Assembly: GCF_003368325.1 (NCBI RefSeq)
Contig: NZ_CP031466.1
Span: forward strand, 1,612,001-1,676,000
Source: Paraburkholderia caffeinilytica
Lineage (GTDB): Bacteria; Pseudomonadota; Gammaproteobacteria; Burkholderiales; Burkholderiaceae
DNA length: 64,000 bases
Direction: 5' to 3'
Translations under genes and position numbers: made by a program
Part shown: positions 52,069 to 59,802 of the stretch, one piece after another
Layout: each line of letters begins with the position of its first letter
Numbering within the stretch: the first letter of the stretch is position 1
Notes under the pieces: model-generated
Database searches by the model: none
The model's input: the letters and a program-made list of their open reading frames with translations, nothing else
Told to the model about the DNA's origin: nothing

Positions 52069-52640
52069 GACTTGTCCTTGCTAAGGCCGCTGCCGGCCAG
52101 TTGGGCGCGCAGATTGCGGCGCGCACGTGCCAGCAGACTTTCCAACGCATCGACCGTGATGCCCATCAGGGCGGCAGCGTCGATGTTCGACATCTCCTGG
52201 TAGTAGTTGAGCACCAGTGCCTCGCGTTGTCGTGCGGGCAATGCGGCGAGCGCTTCGCGAACGCGCTCGTCCTGGGCGCGCGCCTCGAGCGCGGCGTCGG
52301 GCAATGCGGCGGGGTCGATCTCGTCGGGCAGGTCGTCGTGCGGGACTTCGCGGCGGCCGCGCAAGCGGTCATAGCAAAGATTGAGCGCGACGCGATGGAC
52401 CCACGTGTCGACCTTTGCCTCGCCTTCCCGCCAGCGCGAAGCCTGTTTCCAGATCCGCACGAAGACCTCCTGCGCCACGTCTTCCGCTTCCATGCGGTCG
52501 CCCAGCATGCGCGTGGCGAGCGCGAGCAGACGCGGCAGTTTGCGCGCGACGAGCGAGCGGACGGCAGCCGGGTCTTTCCGGGCCACCCCCTCGAGCAATT
52601 CCGCATCGGGATCGCGTTCGCTCAAGGCATGCGGCTCCAC
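52065..52640 (-). CDS. ECF sigma factor
   Basis: A 191-residue sigma-70 family factor of the extracytoplasmic-function group. Region 2 is at about 25-95 (A-V-R-S-L-V-A-R-K-L-P-R-L-L-A-L-A, E-D-V-A-Q-E-V-F-V-R-I-W, D-T-W-V-H-R-V-A-L-N-L-C-Y-D), and region 4 at about 130-182 (L-P-A-R-Q-R-E-A-L-V-L-N-Y-Y-Q-E-M-S-N-I-D-A-A-A-L-M-G-I). It starts with GTG at 52640. First gene of a tightly overlapped sigma/anti-sigma/sensor operon; by analogy it directs its own promoter and a small stress regulon, which may include the adjacent exported Trp-rich protein or the DUF1800/DUF1501 pair. Confidence 0.88.
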   Translation of the reverse strand: MEPHALSERDPDAELLEGVARKDPAAVRSLVARKLPRLLALATRMLGDRMEAEDVAQEVFVRIWKQASRWREGEAKVDTWVHRVALNLCYDRLRGRREVPHDDLPDEIDPAALPDAALEARAQDERVREALAALPARQREALVLNYYQEMSNIDAAALMGITVDALESLLARARRNLRAQLAGSGLSKDKS

Positions 52641-52755
52641 AACGCGCGCCAGGTGCGGAGCGCGGATCGACTGGTTGTGCGCGCACCGGTTCGGCCGGCG
52701 CGCATTGGACGGTTTGCATGCATTGCAATCAATATACGACCGCCGCGCTCAACGT

Positions 52756-53076
52756 TCAGGCCCAATGCCCTTCGACCCAACGCCAGTTAGGTCCGCGCTG
52801 CACCCAATGCCCCGGCACCCAGCGATAGCCGACACGAACCGGCCGCCAGTGGCCCGGCACCCACACATAACGGCCGTGGTCCCAACGCCAGCGGCCTTGA
52901 TCCCACACGTAGCCGGCACGCGGCGCCGGCATGACTTCGACGCGCGGCGGCGGTGGCGCCATCGGCGCGACGATCACTGCCTGCGCGAAAGCGGGCGCGG
53001 CCGTGAGCGCGGCAACGCACGTGATCGCCGCAGCGAGTACGGAAGTCAGAAGACGGGCCGGTCTGGTCGATGTCAT
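52756..53076 (-). CDS. Exported YXWVPGHW-repeat protein
   Basis: A 106-residue protein from the ATG at 53076, with a signal peptide of about 31 residues cut at A-P-A-F-A-Q. The mature part is P-P-P-P-rich and then a series of Trp-repeat units: Y-V-W-D-Q-G-R-W, Y-V-W-V-P-G-H-W, Y-R-W-V-P-G-H-W and W-R-W-V-E-G-H-W. This W-x-P-G-x-W repeat family is common in Proteobacteria envelopes and of unknown function. It is 115 bases upstream of the ECF sigma gene and in the same direction; the sigma factor might be co-transcribed in part. Confidence 0.85.
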   Translation of the reverse strand: MTSTRPARLLTSVLAAAITCVAALTAAPAFAQAVIVAPMAPPPPRVEVMPAPRAGYVWDQGRWRWDHGRYVWVPGHWRPVRVGYRWVPGHWVQRGPNWRWVEGHWA

Positions 53077-53445
53077 GCTGGTTTCTCCCATATAGAGCCG
53101 AAGCCATAAGCGGCTCCGTTTCTTCTTGAACGCAGCAGCTGCAAAAATCTGTCGCTTGATTTGCATTGAAAGGAACGCGCTGAAGTACGCGAGCCGTGGA
53201 GGCCAGAACAGCCTTTGCATCAGGGCCCAGCGCAAGTAGAACGACAGAAATCGTTATTGAAATGAATGGCAGCCGATAGGTGGCGTAATGTTCGCGCCCT
53301 CAAATCTTAATCAGCAGATGTTTCAATGCGCGCAGTTTCAAGCGGTAAGACAACTCAGCTGTATTTCTAACAATATTCCCAGCGAATCTCCACACGTGCA
53401 GTACTGGAAACGCTGAACGGCGAAGTCGAAACTGGAGCCAGTCAC
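53077..53445. other. Divergent gap between Trp-repeat protein and phosphoesterase genes
   Basis: A 369-base region without a supported gene. It is AT-richer than its surroundings from about 53225 to 53400, as expected for two promoters. GGAG at 53434-53437 serves the phosphoesterase start. Confidence 0.5.
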
Positions 53446-55227
53446 ATGTTCCGTAGAACCCTCTTACCCATCCCGTTTGCCGCGATGCTTGCGCTCGCAG
53501 CATGCGGCAACAACAGCGTGAACTCGACGACCGCGTCGACGCCGGTAGCCACGGTGTCGGCGCAGGATGCCGTCGCGACGGCCACGCCGATCAAACACGT
53601 GGTAGTGATCTTCGGCGAGAACGTTTCGTTCGACCACTACTTCGCGACCTACCCGCAAGCCAACAACCCGGTCGGCGAGCCGCAATTCACCGCAGCCACG
53701 GGCACGCCGTCGGTCAACAACCTCAGCACCAACAATCTGATCACCTCGAACCCGAACGCGTTGTCGACCTCGCCGAACACGGCAGGCACCACGGTCGGCT
53801 CGGTGACGATCGCGGGTCTCGGCCTGCCGGCCGCCGACCTGCTGCCGTTCCGTCTCGATCGTTCGCAAGCCAATACGTCGAGCCAGAACCACGCGTATGC
53901 CGCGGAGCAGCTCGCCTACAACAACGGAGCGATGGACTCGTTCCCGCTGTTCACGGCGTCGGGTTCGACGATCGCCGGCAGCACCGGCGCGTTCGCCACG
54001 AAGGGCCAGGTGCTCGGCTACTTCGACGGCAACACGGTCACGGCAATGTGGAACTACGCGCAGAACTTCGCGATGAACCAGAACGCGTACACGGACACGT
54101 ACGGTCCGTCGACGCCTGGCGCGCTCGAAGTCGTCTCCGGCCAGAACAATGGCGTCGTGGTGACGGGCGGAACCTCGGCCAACGCGATTGCGGATTCGGC
54201 CGGCGGCTTCACGATGGTCGGCGACCTGGACCCGACCGGCGACGTCTGCACGATCGCGGCAAAGAGCGCCATCACGGGCCAGATGTCGTCGAACAACAAG
54301 AACATCGGCGACCTGCTCAACGCGAAGGGCCTCACGTGGGGCGGCTTCATGGGCGGCTTCAATCTGACGACCACCAATGCCAACGGCACGACCGGTTGCG
54401 CACGTTCGACGTTCTCGCAAGTGCTGAACGCGACCAAGACCGACTACGTGCAGCATCACGCGTGGTTCCAGTACTACCCGACCACGGCCAACCTCGCGCA
54501 CACGCGTCCGACGTCGACGGCGGTGATCGGCGCGACCGATCCGCTCGACAGCACGGCAACGCCGGTTCACCACCAGTACGACACCGACGACTTCTTCGCC
54601 GCGGTGAAGGCGGGCAACTACCCGTCGGTGAGCTTCCTGAAGGCGCCGGCGGTCGAAGACGGCCATCCAGGCAACTCGGACCCGATCGACGAGCAGGCAT
54701 TCGTCACGAAGGTGATCAACTTCCTGCAGCAACAGCCTGACTGGAAGAACACCGCCGTGATCATCGCCTACGACGATTCGGACGGTTGGTACGATCACCG
54801 CTACATGGCGCCGAAAAGCTCCTCGTTCGATTCGACCACGGCGCAATCCGCGGGCGGCGCGACGATAGCCGGCACCGACAACCTGAGCGGCGCGGGTCAG
54901 TGCACGGCAACAGGCGCGGTTCAACCGCAGGGCGTGAATGGCGGTGCGGTGAACGGCCGTTGCGGCCCGGGTACGCGCACGCCGTTCATCGTGGTGTCGC
55001 CGTGGGCGAAGGTCAACTTCGTCGACGACACGCCGATCACCCAGGCGTCCGTGGTCAGGTTCATCGAAGACAACTGGCTTGGCGGTCAACGCCTTGGCAA
55101 TGGCTCGTTCGATGCGTCGGCTGGCAGCATCATGAACATGTTCAACTTCTCGGGCTCGGGCAACAACCCGACGGTGTATCTGGACGAGAACCTGGGCACG
55201 AAACTGTCGGCGCCGCCGGCTAGCTGA
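53446..55227 (+). CDS. AcpA-like acid phosphatase/phospholipase C family lipoprotein
   Basis: A 593-residue phosphoesterase of the AcpA/phospholipase C superfamily. It has a lipobox L-A-L-A-A-C with the acylated cysteine at C20, so it is anchored in the outer or inner membrane facing the periplasm. The active-site strand is H-V-V-V-I-F-G-E-N-V-S-F-D-H-Y-F (51-66); E58, N59, S61 and the D-H pair match the superfamily. Later ligand segments are V-E-D-G-H-P-G-N-S-D and A-Y-D-D-S-D-G-W-Y-D-H. Whether it cleaves phosphate monoesters or phospholipids cannot be told. It is followed by a di-haem peroxidase gene after 202 bases. Confidence 0.88.
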   Translation: MFRRTLLPIPFAAMLALAACGNNSVNSTTASTPVATVSAQDAVATATPIKHVVVIFGENVSFDHYFATYPQANNPVGEPQFTAATGTPSVNNLSTNNLITSNPNALSTSPNTAGTTVGSVTIAGLGLPAADLLPFRLDRSQANTSSQNHAYAAEQLAYNNGAMDSFPLFTASGSTIAGSTGAFATKGQVLGYFDGNTVTAMWNYAQNFAMNQNAYTDTYGPSTPGALEVVSGQNNGVVVTGGTSANAIADSAGGFTMVGDLDPTGDVCTIAAKSAITGQMSSNNKNIGDLLNAKGLTWGGFMGGFNLTTTNANGTTGCARSTFSQVLNATKTDYVQHHAWFQYYPTTANLAHTRPTSTAVIGATDPLDSTATPVHHQYDTDDFFAAVKAGNYPSVSFLKAPAVEDGHPGNSDPIDEQAFVTKVINFLQQQPDWKNTAVIIAYDDSDGWYDHRYMAPKSSSFDSTTAQSAGGATIAGTDNLSGAGQCTATGAVQPQGVNGGAVNGRCGPGTRTPFIVVSPWAKVNFVDDTPITQASVVRFIEDNWLGGQRLGNGSFDASAGSIMNMFNFSGSGNNPTVYLDENLGTKLSAPPAS

Positions 55228-55271
55228 TCGCGGCGCGCGTGCGGACTGCTCTTCCGGTGTGCCTCCCGTTA

Positions 55272-55302
55272 CGTCATGCACGGGCGCTGCTCGTGCATGA
55301 CG
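55272..55302. other. Hairpin between phosphoesterase and peroxidase genes
   Basis: CGTCATGCACG (55272-55282) / CGTGCATGACG (55292-55302), perfect 11-bp stem with a 9-base loop and no T-tract. It could separate the two genes' mRNA levels without ending the transcript. Confidence 0.65.
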
Positions 55303-55429
55303 ACACGAAGCGCCGCGCGATGAAGAGCGGGAAACGCATCAAGCTGGTGTTGGGCGTCGAGCCAGTGCAAACGTGCTGGCTCGATTTGCTTTTTGATCGC
55401 ATCTGATCGAATTACTTGTCACTACCGCC

Positions 55430-56881
55430 ATGAATCATCCTTCAGACGCCCTGCTGCCCCCGCATCTGCCTGCCGGCGGTGAGCCGGGTCCCGTCACTAC
55501 CCGCCGCTCGTGGCTCAGGCTGCTTGCGTGGAGCGCCGTGGGCATCGTGCTCGCGCTCGTCGTGGTTTGCGCGTACGCGCTCGTCTACCCGGAACGGATG
55601 CCGCCCGCAGTCGGCTCGCTCGTCGAGGAAATCACCGGCGCGAATCCTCATCCGGTTCATTTGATGCGTCCGCAGGACGCGCCCCTGAGCGCGGTTGCGC
55701 AGCTCGGCAAACAGATTTTCTTCGACCAGACGTTGTCGGCCTCGGGTACGCAGTCGTGTGCGTCGTGCCACTCGCCACAGCATTCGTATGCGCCCGATAA
55801 CGCGTTCCCGGTTCAACTCGGCGGTCCTCAAATGAATCAGGCCGGCTATCGGCCGCCGCCGTCGCTGACGTATCTGTACCGCCAGGCGCCATTCAGCATT
55901 GGGCCGGATCAGGGCGATACCGACGCGCCCGTCGACATGACACAGCTGGCGTCACAGGCTGCCGGCGTGCAGCGCGCGCAGAAAACGGCGCTTGCCGCGC
56001 CCGCCGCGCCGGCGATGGTGCCGCAAGGCGGCCTGTTCTGGGACGGCCGCGCCGATACGCTGCAAATCCAGGCAATCGGTCCGCTGATGAATCCGGTGGA
56101 GATGGCCAACGCGACGCCGGAGGATGTTGCGCGCAAGCTGATGCAAACCAGATATCTCGACCAGTTCAAACAGATCTTCGGGCCGGGCATCGTCAACAAT
56201 CCGAGCCTGCTGATTTCGGAAGCCATGTTCGCCGTTGGGCGGTATCAGACCGAGGATCAGTCGTTCCATGCTTTCACCAGCAAGTACGACTACTGGCTCG
56301 AAGGCAAAGCGCGGCTGACCCATGCCGAATTGCACGGCTTGCAGTTGTTCAACGATAAGGACAAGGCCAATTGCGCCGGTTGCCACTTGAGTCAGCCTGG
56401 CAAGGATGGCTTGCCGCCGGTATTTACCGACACCCAGTACGAGGCGCTTGGCGTGCCGCGGAATCCGGCCATTCCGGCCAACAAGGATCCGAAGTTCTTC
56501 GATATGGGCGTGTGCGGGCCGTTCCGCGACGATATGGCGAAGGAGACCCAGTACTGCGGGATGTTCCTGACGCCGACCCTGCGCAATGTCGCCGAGCGCA
56601 AGGTGTTCTTCCACAACGGCGTGTATCACGACCTCAAGCAGGTCATGGACTTCTACAACCTGCGCAATACGGCGCCCGAGAAGATCTATCCGCGCGATGC
56701 GTCGGGCAAGGTCCAGAAGTACAACGATCTGCCGGTGCAATATCACGCCAATATCGACGTCGCCGATGCGCCGTTCGATCGCAAGTTCGGGGATCAGCCG
56801 GCCATGACGGATGAGGATATTCAGGACATCATTGCGTTCATGAAAACGCTGAGCGACGGTTATAAGCCTGCAGGGTCCTGA
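55430..56881 (+). CDS. Membrane-anchored di-haem cytochrome c peroxidase family protein
   Basis: A 483-residue protein of the bacterial cytochrome c peroxidase/MauG superfamily. An N-terminal hydrophobic helix (about 30-52, W-L-R-L-L-A-W-S-A-V-G-I-V-L-A) acts as uncleaved anchor. Haem c sites are C110-A-S-C-H114 and C315-A-G-C-H319. Between them is an insert (about 160-205) rich in Ala/Gln not present in short CCP enzymes. Expected role: reduction of peroxide in the periplasm, or modification of a partner, using electrons from cytochrome c. Co-occurrence with an AcpA-like phosphoesterase suggests a shared but unknown function. Confidence 0.88.
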   Translation: MNHPSDALLPPHLPAGGEPGPVTTRRSWLRLLAWSAVGIVLALVVVCAYALVYPERMPPAVGSLVEEITGANPHPVHLMRPQDAPLSAVAQLGKQIFFDQTLSASGTQSCASCHSPQHSYAPDNAFPVQLGGPQMNQAGYRPPPSLTYLYRQAPFSIGPDQGDTDAPVDMTQLASQAAGVQRAQKTALAAPAAPAMVPQGGLFWDGRADTLQIQAIGPLMNPVEMANATPEDVARKLMQTRYLDQFKQIFGPGIVNNPSLLISEAMFAVGRYQTEDQSFHAFTSKYDYWLEGKARLTHAELHGLQLFNDKDKANCAGCHLSQPGKDGLPPVFTDTQYEALGVPRNPAIPANKDPKFFDMGVCGPFRDDMAKETQYCGMFLTPTLRNVAERKVFFHNGVYHDLKQVMDFYNLRNTAPEKIYPRDASGKVQKYNDLPVQYHANIDVADAPFDRKFGDQPAMTDEDIQDIIAFMKTLSDGYKPAGS

Positions 56882-56977
56882 TTCCCGCCGGGACGGATTG
56901 CACGGCCTTTGCGCCGTGCCGCGCGAGCCGGTGATGTATCCTTGCCGGTTCCGCGACTTTTATCCGTACCCTGCCCG

Positions 56978-57670
56978 ATGGCCCATTTCCCTTTCGACGC
57001 CGTACTCTTCGACTGCGACGGCGTGCTCGTCGACTCCGAACCCATCACCAACCGCGTGCTGACCGAGATGCTCGGCGAGCTCGGCTGGCATTTGACTGTC
57101 GAAGAGACGATGCGCATTTTTGTCGGCAAGGCCGTCAGGGATGAAGCCGCACTCATCGAAGCGCGCACCGGCTTCGCGATCACGACCGATTGGCTCATGC
57201 AGTTTCGCGCGCGCCGCAACGAGGCACTCGATCGCGAGCTGGTTGCCATCGACGGCGCGGCGTCGGCCGTGCGTGCGCTTTACGCGGCGCTCGATGCGCG
57301 CATTGCCGTTGCGTCGGGCGCCGATCGCATCAAGGTGGAATTGCAACTGGCGAAGGCCGGTATTCTCGACTGCTTTGAAGGCCGCATTTTCAGCGGCCAC
57401 GAAACACCGCGCAACAAGCCCTATCCCGATGTCTACCTTGCCGCGGCCGCGGGGGTCGGCATGGAGCCGCAACGATGTGCCGTCGTGGACGATACCGTCA
57501 CGGGCGTGACTGCAGGCGTGGCCGCCGGCGCTACCGTGTTCGGCTATTGCCCGAAAGAGCTGAGCCACAGCAGCGCGACGGCCTTGCATGGCGCGGGCGC
57601 GGTTCACGTGTTTCGGGACATGGCCGAATTGCCCGCGCTGCTCGCCGGATGGCGCGGCGCGCGGGGCTGA
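56978..57670 (+). CDS. HAD-superfamily phosphatase (beta-phosphoglucomutase/phosphoglycolate phosphatase-like)
   Basis: A 230-residue haloacid dehalogenase-like hydrolase. Motif I is F-D-C-D-G-V-L-V-D-S-E-P (nucleophile D at about residue 11), motif II at A-V-A-S-G-A (serine at about 114), K in G-H-E-T-P-R-N-K-P-Y-P-D-V-Y (motif III), and D-D at C-A-V-V-D-D-T-V-T-G-V (motif IV). The helical cap at about 16-90 places it in subfamily IA. Substrate unknown. I use the ATG at 56978 (M-A-H-F-P-F-D); in-frame upstream codons add a non-homologous Arg-rich tail. It is 96 bases after the peroxidase gene and may be independent. Confidence 0.85.
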   Translation: MAHFPFDAVLFDCDGVLVDSEPITNRVLTEMLGELGWHLTVEETMRIFVGKAVRDEAALIEARTGFAITTDWLMQFRARRNEALDRELVAIDGAASAVRALYAALDARIAVASGADRIKVELQLAKAGILDCFEGRIFSGHETPRNKPYPDVYLAAAAGVGMEPQRCAVVDDTVTGVTAGVAAGATVFGYCPKELSHSSATALHGAGAVHVFRDMAELPALLAGWRGARG

Positions 57671-57704
57671 GGGCGCCGAGGGCACGCGCGGTTACTCGAC
57701 GACG

Positions 57705-58097
57705 TTACTCGAACGCAGGATCGATCGGTACGCGATATCCCACCGCCAACCGGTTGGTCTCGTTCGCCATACCGACCACCGCCAGCAGTTCGCCGAACAT
57801 CTCGTCGGTCATCCCGGCGCGGCGGGCCGCAGCCGTATGGCTCGCGACGCAGTAACCGCAGTTGTTCGTCACGCTCACCGCGACGTAAAGCAATTCCTTG
57901 ATCAGCGGATCGAGCGCACCCGGCGCCATCACATCCTTCAAACTGTCCCACGTGCGTGCGAGTGTCGGCGGATGCTGGGCGATGTATTTCCAGAAGTTAT
58001 TGACGTCGTCGACCTGGCGGGTCTGCTTGATGTCGTCATAGACGGCTTTGACTTCGGGAGAAGCTGCGGAATATTCAACGGCTTTAAGCTGGCTCAT
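57705..58097 (-). CDS. AhpD-like carboxymuconolactone decarboxylase family protein
   Basis: A 130-residue helical protein of the CMD/AhpD fold, with the redox-active pair in V-T-N-N-C-G-Y-C-V-A-S-H (C-x-x-C at about 77-80, and the histidine four residues on). Members with this motif act as small peroxidase partners or disulfide-reducing antioxidants. The start M-S-Q-L-K-A-V-E-Y-S-A-A-S-P-E is the family N-terminus. It converges on the HAD gene with a 34-base gap. The specific partner is unknown. Confidence 0.85.
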   Translation of the reverse strand: MSQLKAVEYSAASPEVKAVYDDIKQTRQVDDVNNFWKYIAQHPPTLARTWDSLKDVMAPGALDPLIKELLYVAVSVTNNCGYCVASHTAAARRAGMTDEMFGELLAVVGMANETNRLAVGYRVPIDPAFE

Positions 58098-58419
58098 GCG
58101 TGCTCCCAGGCTTGCTAACGGAAATCGGCGATTCGCGCGCGAGTGGCGCGGGGTTGCCGGCGGGATTGCCGGCGGGTTGCCTATTGTGCCCAGAATTCCC
58201 GTGCGTCGAGCGAATGCAGCGCGGCGGGCTTCACTGTTGGCAGCGGCCCGACATCCTGGCGTCGGCAAGTCGGTCTATTTCTACCACTTCGCGCCCATCA
58301 GACCGGCGGATGTGGACGGCATGCCGCTTTGCGGCGGATGGCATGGTGCGTGCAGTTGGAACGAATGAGCGCGGCGATGTCCGGGCTCGCTGTCAATCGA
58401 ACCTTGCCGGAGATCCATC
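58098..58419. other. Divergent gap before the double-glycine peptide gene
   Basis: A 322-base region with no other supported gene. It includes short G-rich near-repeats (GGGTTGCCGGCGG, GGATTGCCGGCGG at about 58149-58180) and the GGAG at 58409-58412 in front of the peptide start. Confidence 0.5.
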
Positions 58420-58668
58420 ATGAACGCGCTAGTCCTTAAAGATCTGCCCCGCGTCGACGAACTCGACCGTTTGGCTTCGCAATCCGTACTCGGCGGCACC
58501 GCCTGCCTCACCCGAGAAGCACCGCCTGCTTGCCCCGGCGGGATGATGCCGCCCATTGTCCTTCGGCGCGGCTGGGAGTGTCCGCCGGTTCATTGGGGTT
58601 GCGGGCCGGTTCATTTCCCGTACGGCAAGCCGCCTTGTCATTCTGAACCGGTGGTGGTGCCGCTTTAG
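58420..58668 (+). CDS. Double-glycine leader peptide with cysteine-containing core (candidate RiPP or bacteriocin-like precursor)
   Basis: An 82-residue protein with GGAG seven bases before the ATG and a strong terminator 19 bases after the stop, so it is very likely expressed. Residues 1-26 look like a double-glycine export leader: D-L-P-R-V-D-E-L-D-R-L-A-S-Q-S-V-L-G-G, with the E-L pair and hydrophobic positions at the expected distance from G25-G26. Similar leaders of the form E-L-D-x-x-A-x-x-x-V-x-G-G occur on small Burkholderiales proteins of unknown function. The core (27-82) is Pro/Gly-rich with cysteines at 29, 38, 54, 61 and 73, two P-V-H units and three aromatic residues next to them. 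No modifying enzyme or peptidase-transporter gene is visible in the flanks. Confidence 0.7.
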   Translation: MNALVLKDLPRVDELDRLASQSVLGGTACLTREAPPACPGGMMPPIVLRRGWECPPVHWGCGPVHFPYGKPPCHSEPVVVPL

Positions 58669-58686
58669 ACTACGTGGAAAACCGCA

Positions 58687-58726
58687 TGAAAATAGACGGG
58701 CCAGTATGACGGCCCGTCTATTTTCA
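58687..58726. terminator. Intrinsic terminator after the peptide gene
   Basis: TGAAAATAGACGGGCC (58687-58702) pairs perfectly with GGCCCGTCTATTTTCA (58711-58726) around an 8-base loop: a 16-bp stem with A- and T-rich ends, effective in both directions. Confidence 0.9.
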
Positions 58727-58778
58727 ACATGCCAGCCGTCGGCTCTTGGGTGGTCACACAGACGATAGCCCCCGGAAT

Positions 58779-58815
58779 GAAAAAACCCCACAAGACTTTC
58801 ATCTTGCGGGGTTTC
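58779..58815 (-). terminator. Intrinsic terminator of the cyo operon
   Basis: Leftward: stem from AAACCCC-A-CAAGA (58783-58795) and TCTTG-C-GGGGTTT (58802-58814), with T6 (complement of 58780-58785) after it. It lies 25 bases past the cyoD stop. Confidence 0.88.
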
Positions 58816-58839
58816 TTCTCAACCTGCTCCGTTCGCAGC

Positions 58840-59196
58840 CTAGCGCGACATCATGTGCATACTGACGTTATGCATGACCCACAACGTGCCGCCGATCACG
58901 ATCACCGCGGTCAGCGCCGTGAAGGCAAAGGCCGTCACGTTCCACCGCTGCGCGGACGACGCATTCATGTGCAGGAAGAAAACCAGGTGCACGACGATCT
59001 GCACGAACGCGAGGCCCGCGATAGCGAGCAAGGCGTTCTCGCCGGTCAGCGTGCCGTTCAGCACGAGGCCAAAGGCTGCGGCAGTCAACACGACGGAGAG
59101 AATGAAACCCACCGTATAGCTGCCGAAGCTGCCGTGACTTTCCCCACCGTGTCCTTCTTCCGGGTGTGCCAGGTGTGAGTGATGGCTATGGTCCAT
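58840..59196 (-). CDS. cyoD: Cytochrome o ubiquinol oxidase subunit IV
   Basis: A 118-residue membrane protein with a histidine-rich N-terminus (M-D-H-S-H-H-S-H-L-A-H) and three helices, of the CyoD family: G-S-F-G-S-Y-T-V-G-F-I-L-S-V-V-L-T (about 22-38) and V-H-L-V-F-F-L-H-M (about 69-77) are conserved. It aids assembly of haem and copper into subunit I. Last gene of cyoABCD, directly adjoining cyoC (no gap), followed by a terminator. Confidence 0.93.
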   Translation of the reverse strand: MDHSHHSHLAHPEEGHGGESHGSFGSYTVGFILSVVLTAAAFGLVLNGTLTGENALLAIAGLAFVQIVVHLVFFLHMNASSAQRWNVTAFAFTALTAVIVIGGTLWVMHNVSMHMMSR

Positions 59197-59802
59197 TTAG
59201 ATCACGCTCGCAAGATAGACAAAGGTGAAGACGCCGATCCACACGACATCCAGAAAGTGCCAGAAAAGGCTCAGGCACGTCAGGCGAATCATGTCGCGTT
59301 CGGTCAGATCGCGATGGCGCATCACCTGCACGGCGAGCACCACCATCCAGATCAGGCCGCACGTCACGTGCAAACCGTGCGTGCCGACCAGCGTAAAGAA
59401 CGACGACAGGAACGCGCTGCGGCTCGGGCCTGCCCCCTCTGCGATCAGGTGCGAAAACTCGCGCATTTCCAGCACGAGGAACGCGAGACCCAGCAGGAAG
59501 GTCACGCCGAGCCAGAAGAGCAGCACGCCCTTTCTGTTCTTATGTGCGCCCAGCATCGCGAAGCCGTACGTGATGCTGCTCAGCAGCAGCATCGACGTTT
59601 CAAGCGCGACGCCCGGGATCTCGAACAGATCCTTACCGCTCGGTCCACCCGCGAACTGGTGGCCCATCACCGCGAACACGGCGAACAGTGCGGCAAAGAT
59701 GATGCAGTCGGTCATCAGGTACAGCCAGAAACCGAATACCGATTGCGACGGCACATGGTCCGGCGCGAGGTGCGGTTGAACCGCAATAGTCTTCTGTAAC
59801 AT
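59197..59802 (-). CDS. cyoC: Cytochrome o ubiquinol oxidase subunit III
   Basis: A 201-residue haem-copper oxidase subunit III with five helices. Landmarks: [19 protein letters not shown] (about 23-41), [29 protein letters not shown] (about 139-152), and [13 protein letters not shown] (about 180-192). The start ATG shares one base with the cyoB stop (TGATG). It carries no metal and stabilises proton delivery in subunit I. Confidence 0.93.
   Translation of the reverse strand: MLQKTIAVQPHLAPDHVPSQSVFGFWLYLMTDCIIFAALFAVFAVMGHQFAGGPSGKDLFEIPGVALETSMLLLSSITYGFAMLGAHKNRKGVLLFWLGVTFLLGLAFLVLEMREFSHLIAEGAGPSRSAFLSSFFTLVGTHGLHVTCGLIWMVVLAVQVMRHRDLTERDMIRLTCLSLFWHFLDVVWIGVFTFVYLASVI

Noticed and set aside
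53464..55281. Long minus-strand frame opposite the AcpA-like gene
   Set aside because: Arginine-dominated translation with no signal peptide or domain.
58048..58439. Several overlapping frames before the double-glycine peptide
   Set aside because: They overlap each other and the real start of the peptide or the AhpD-like gene, with no ribosome sites.
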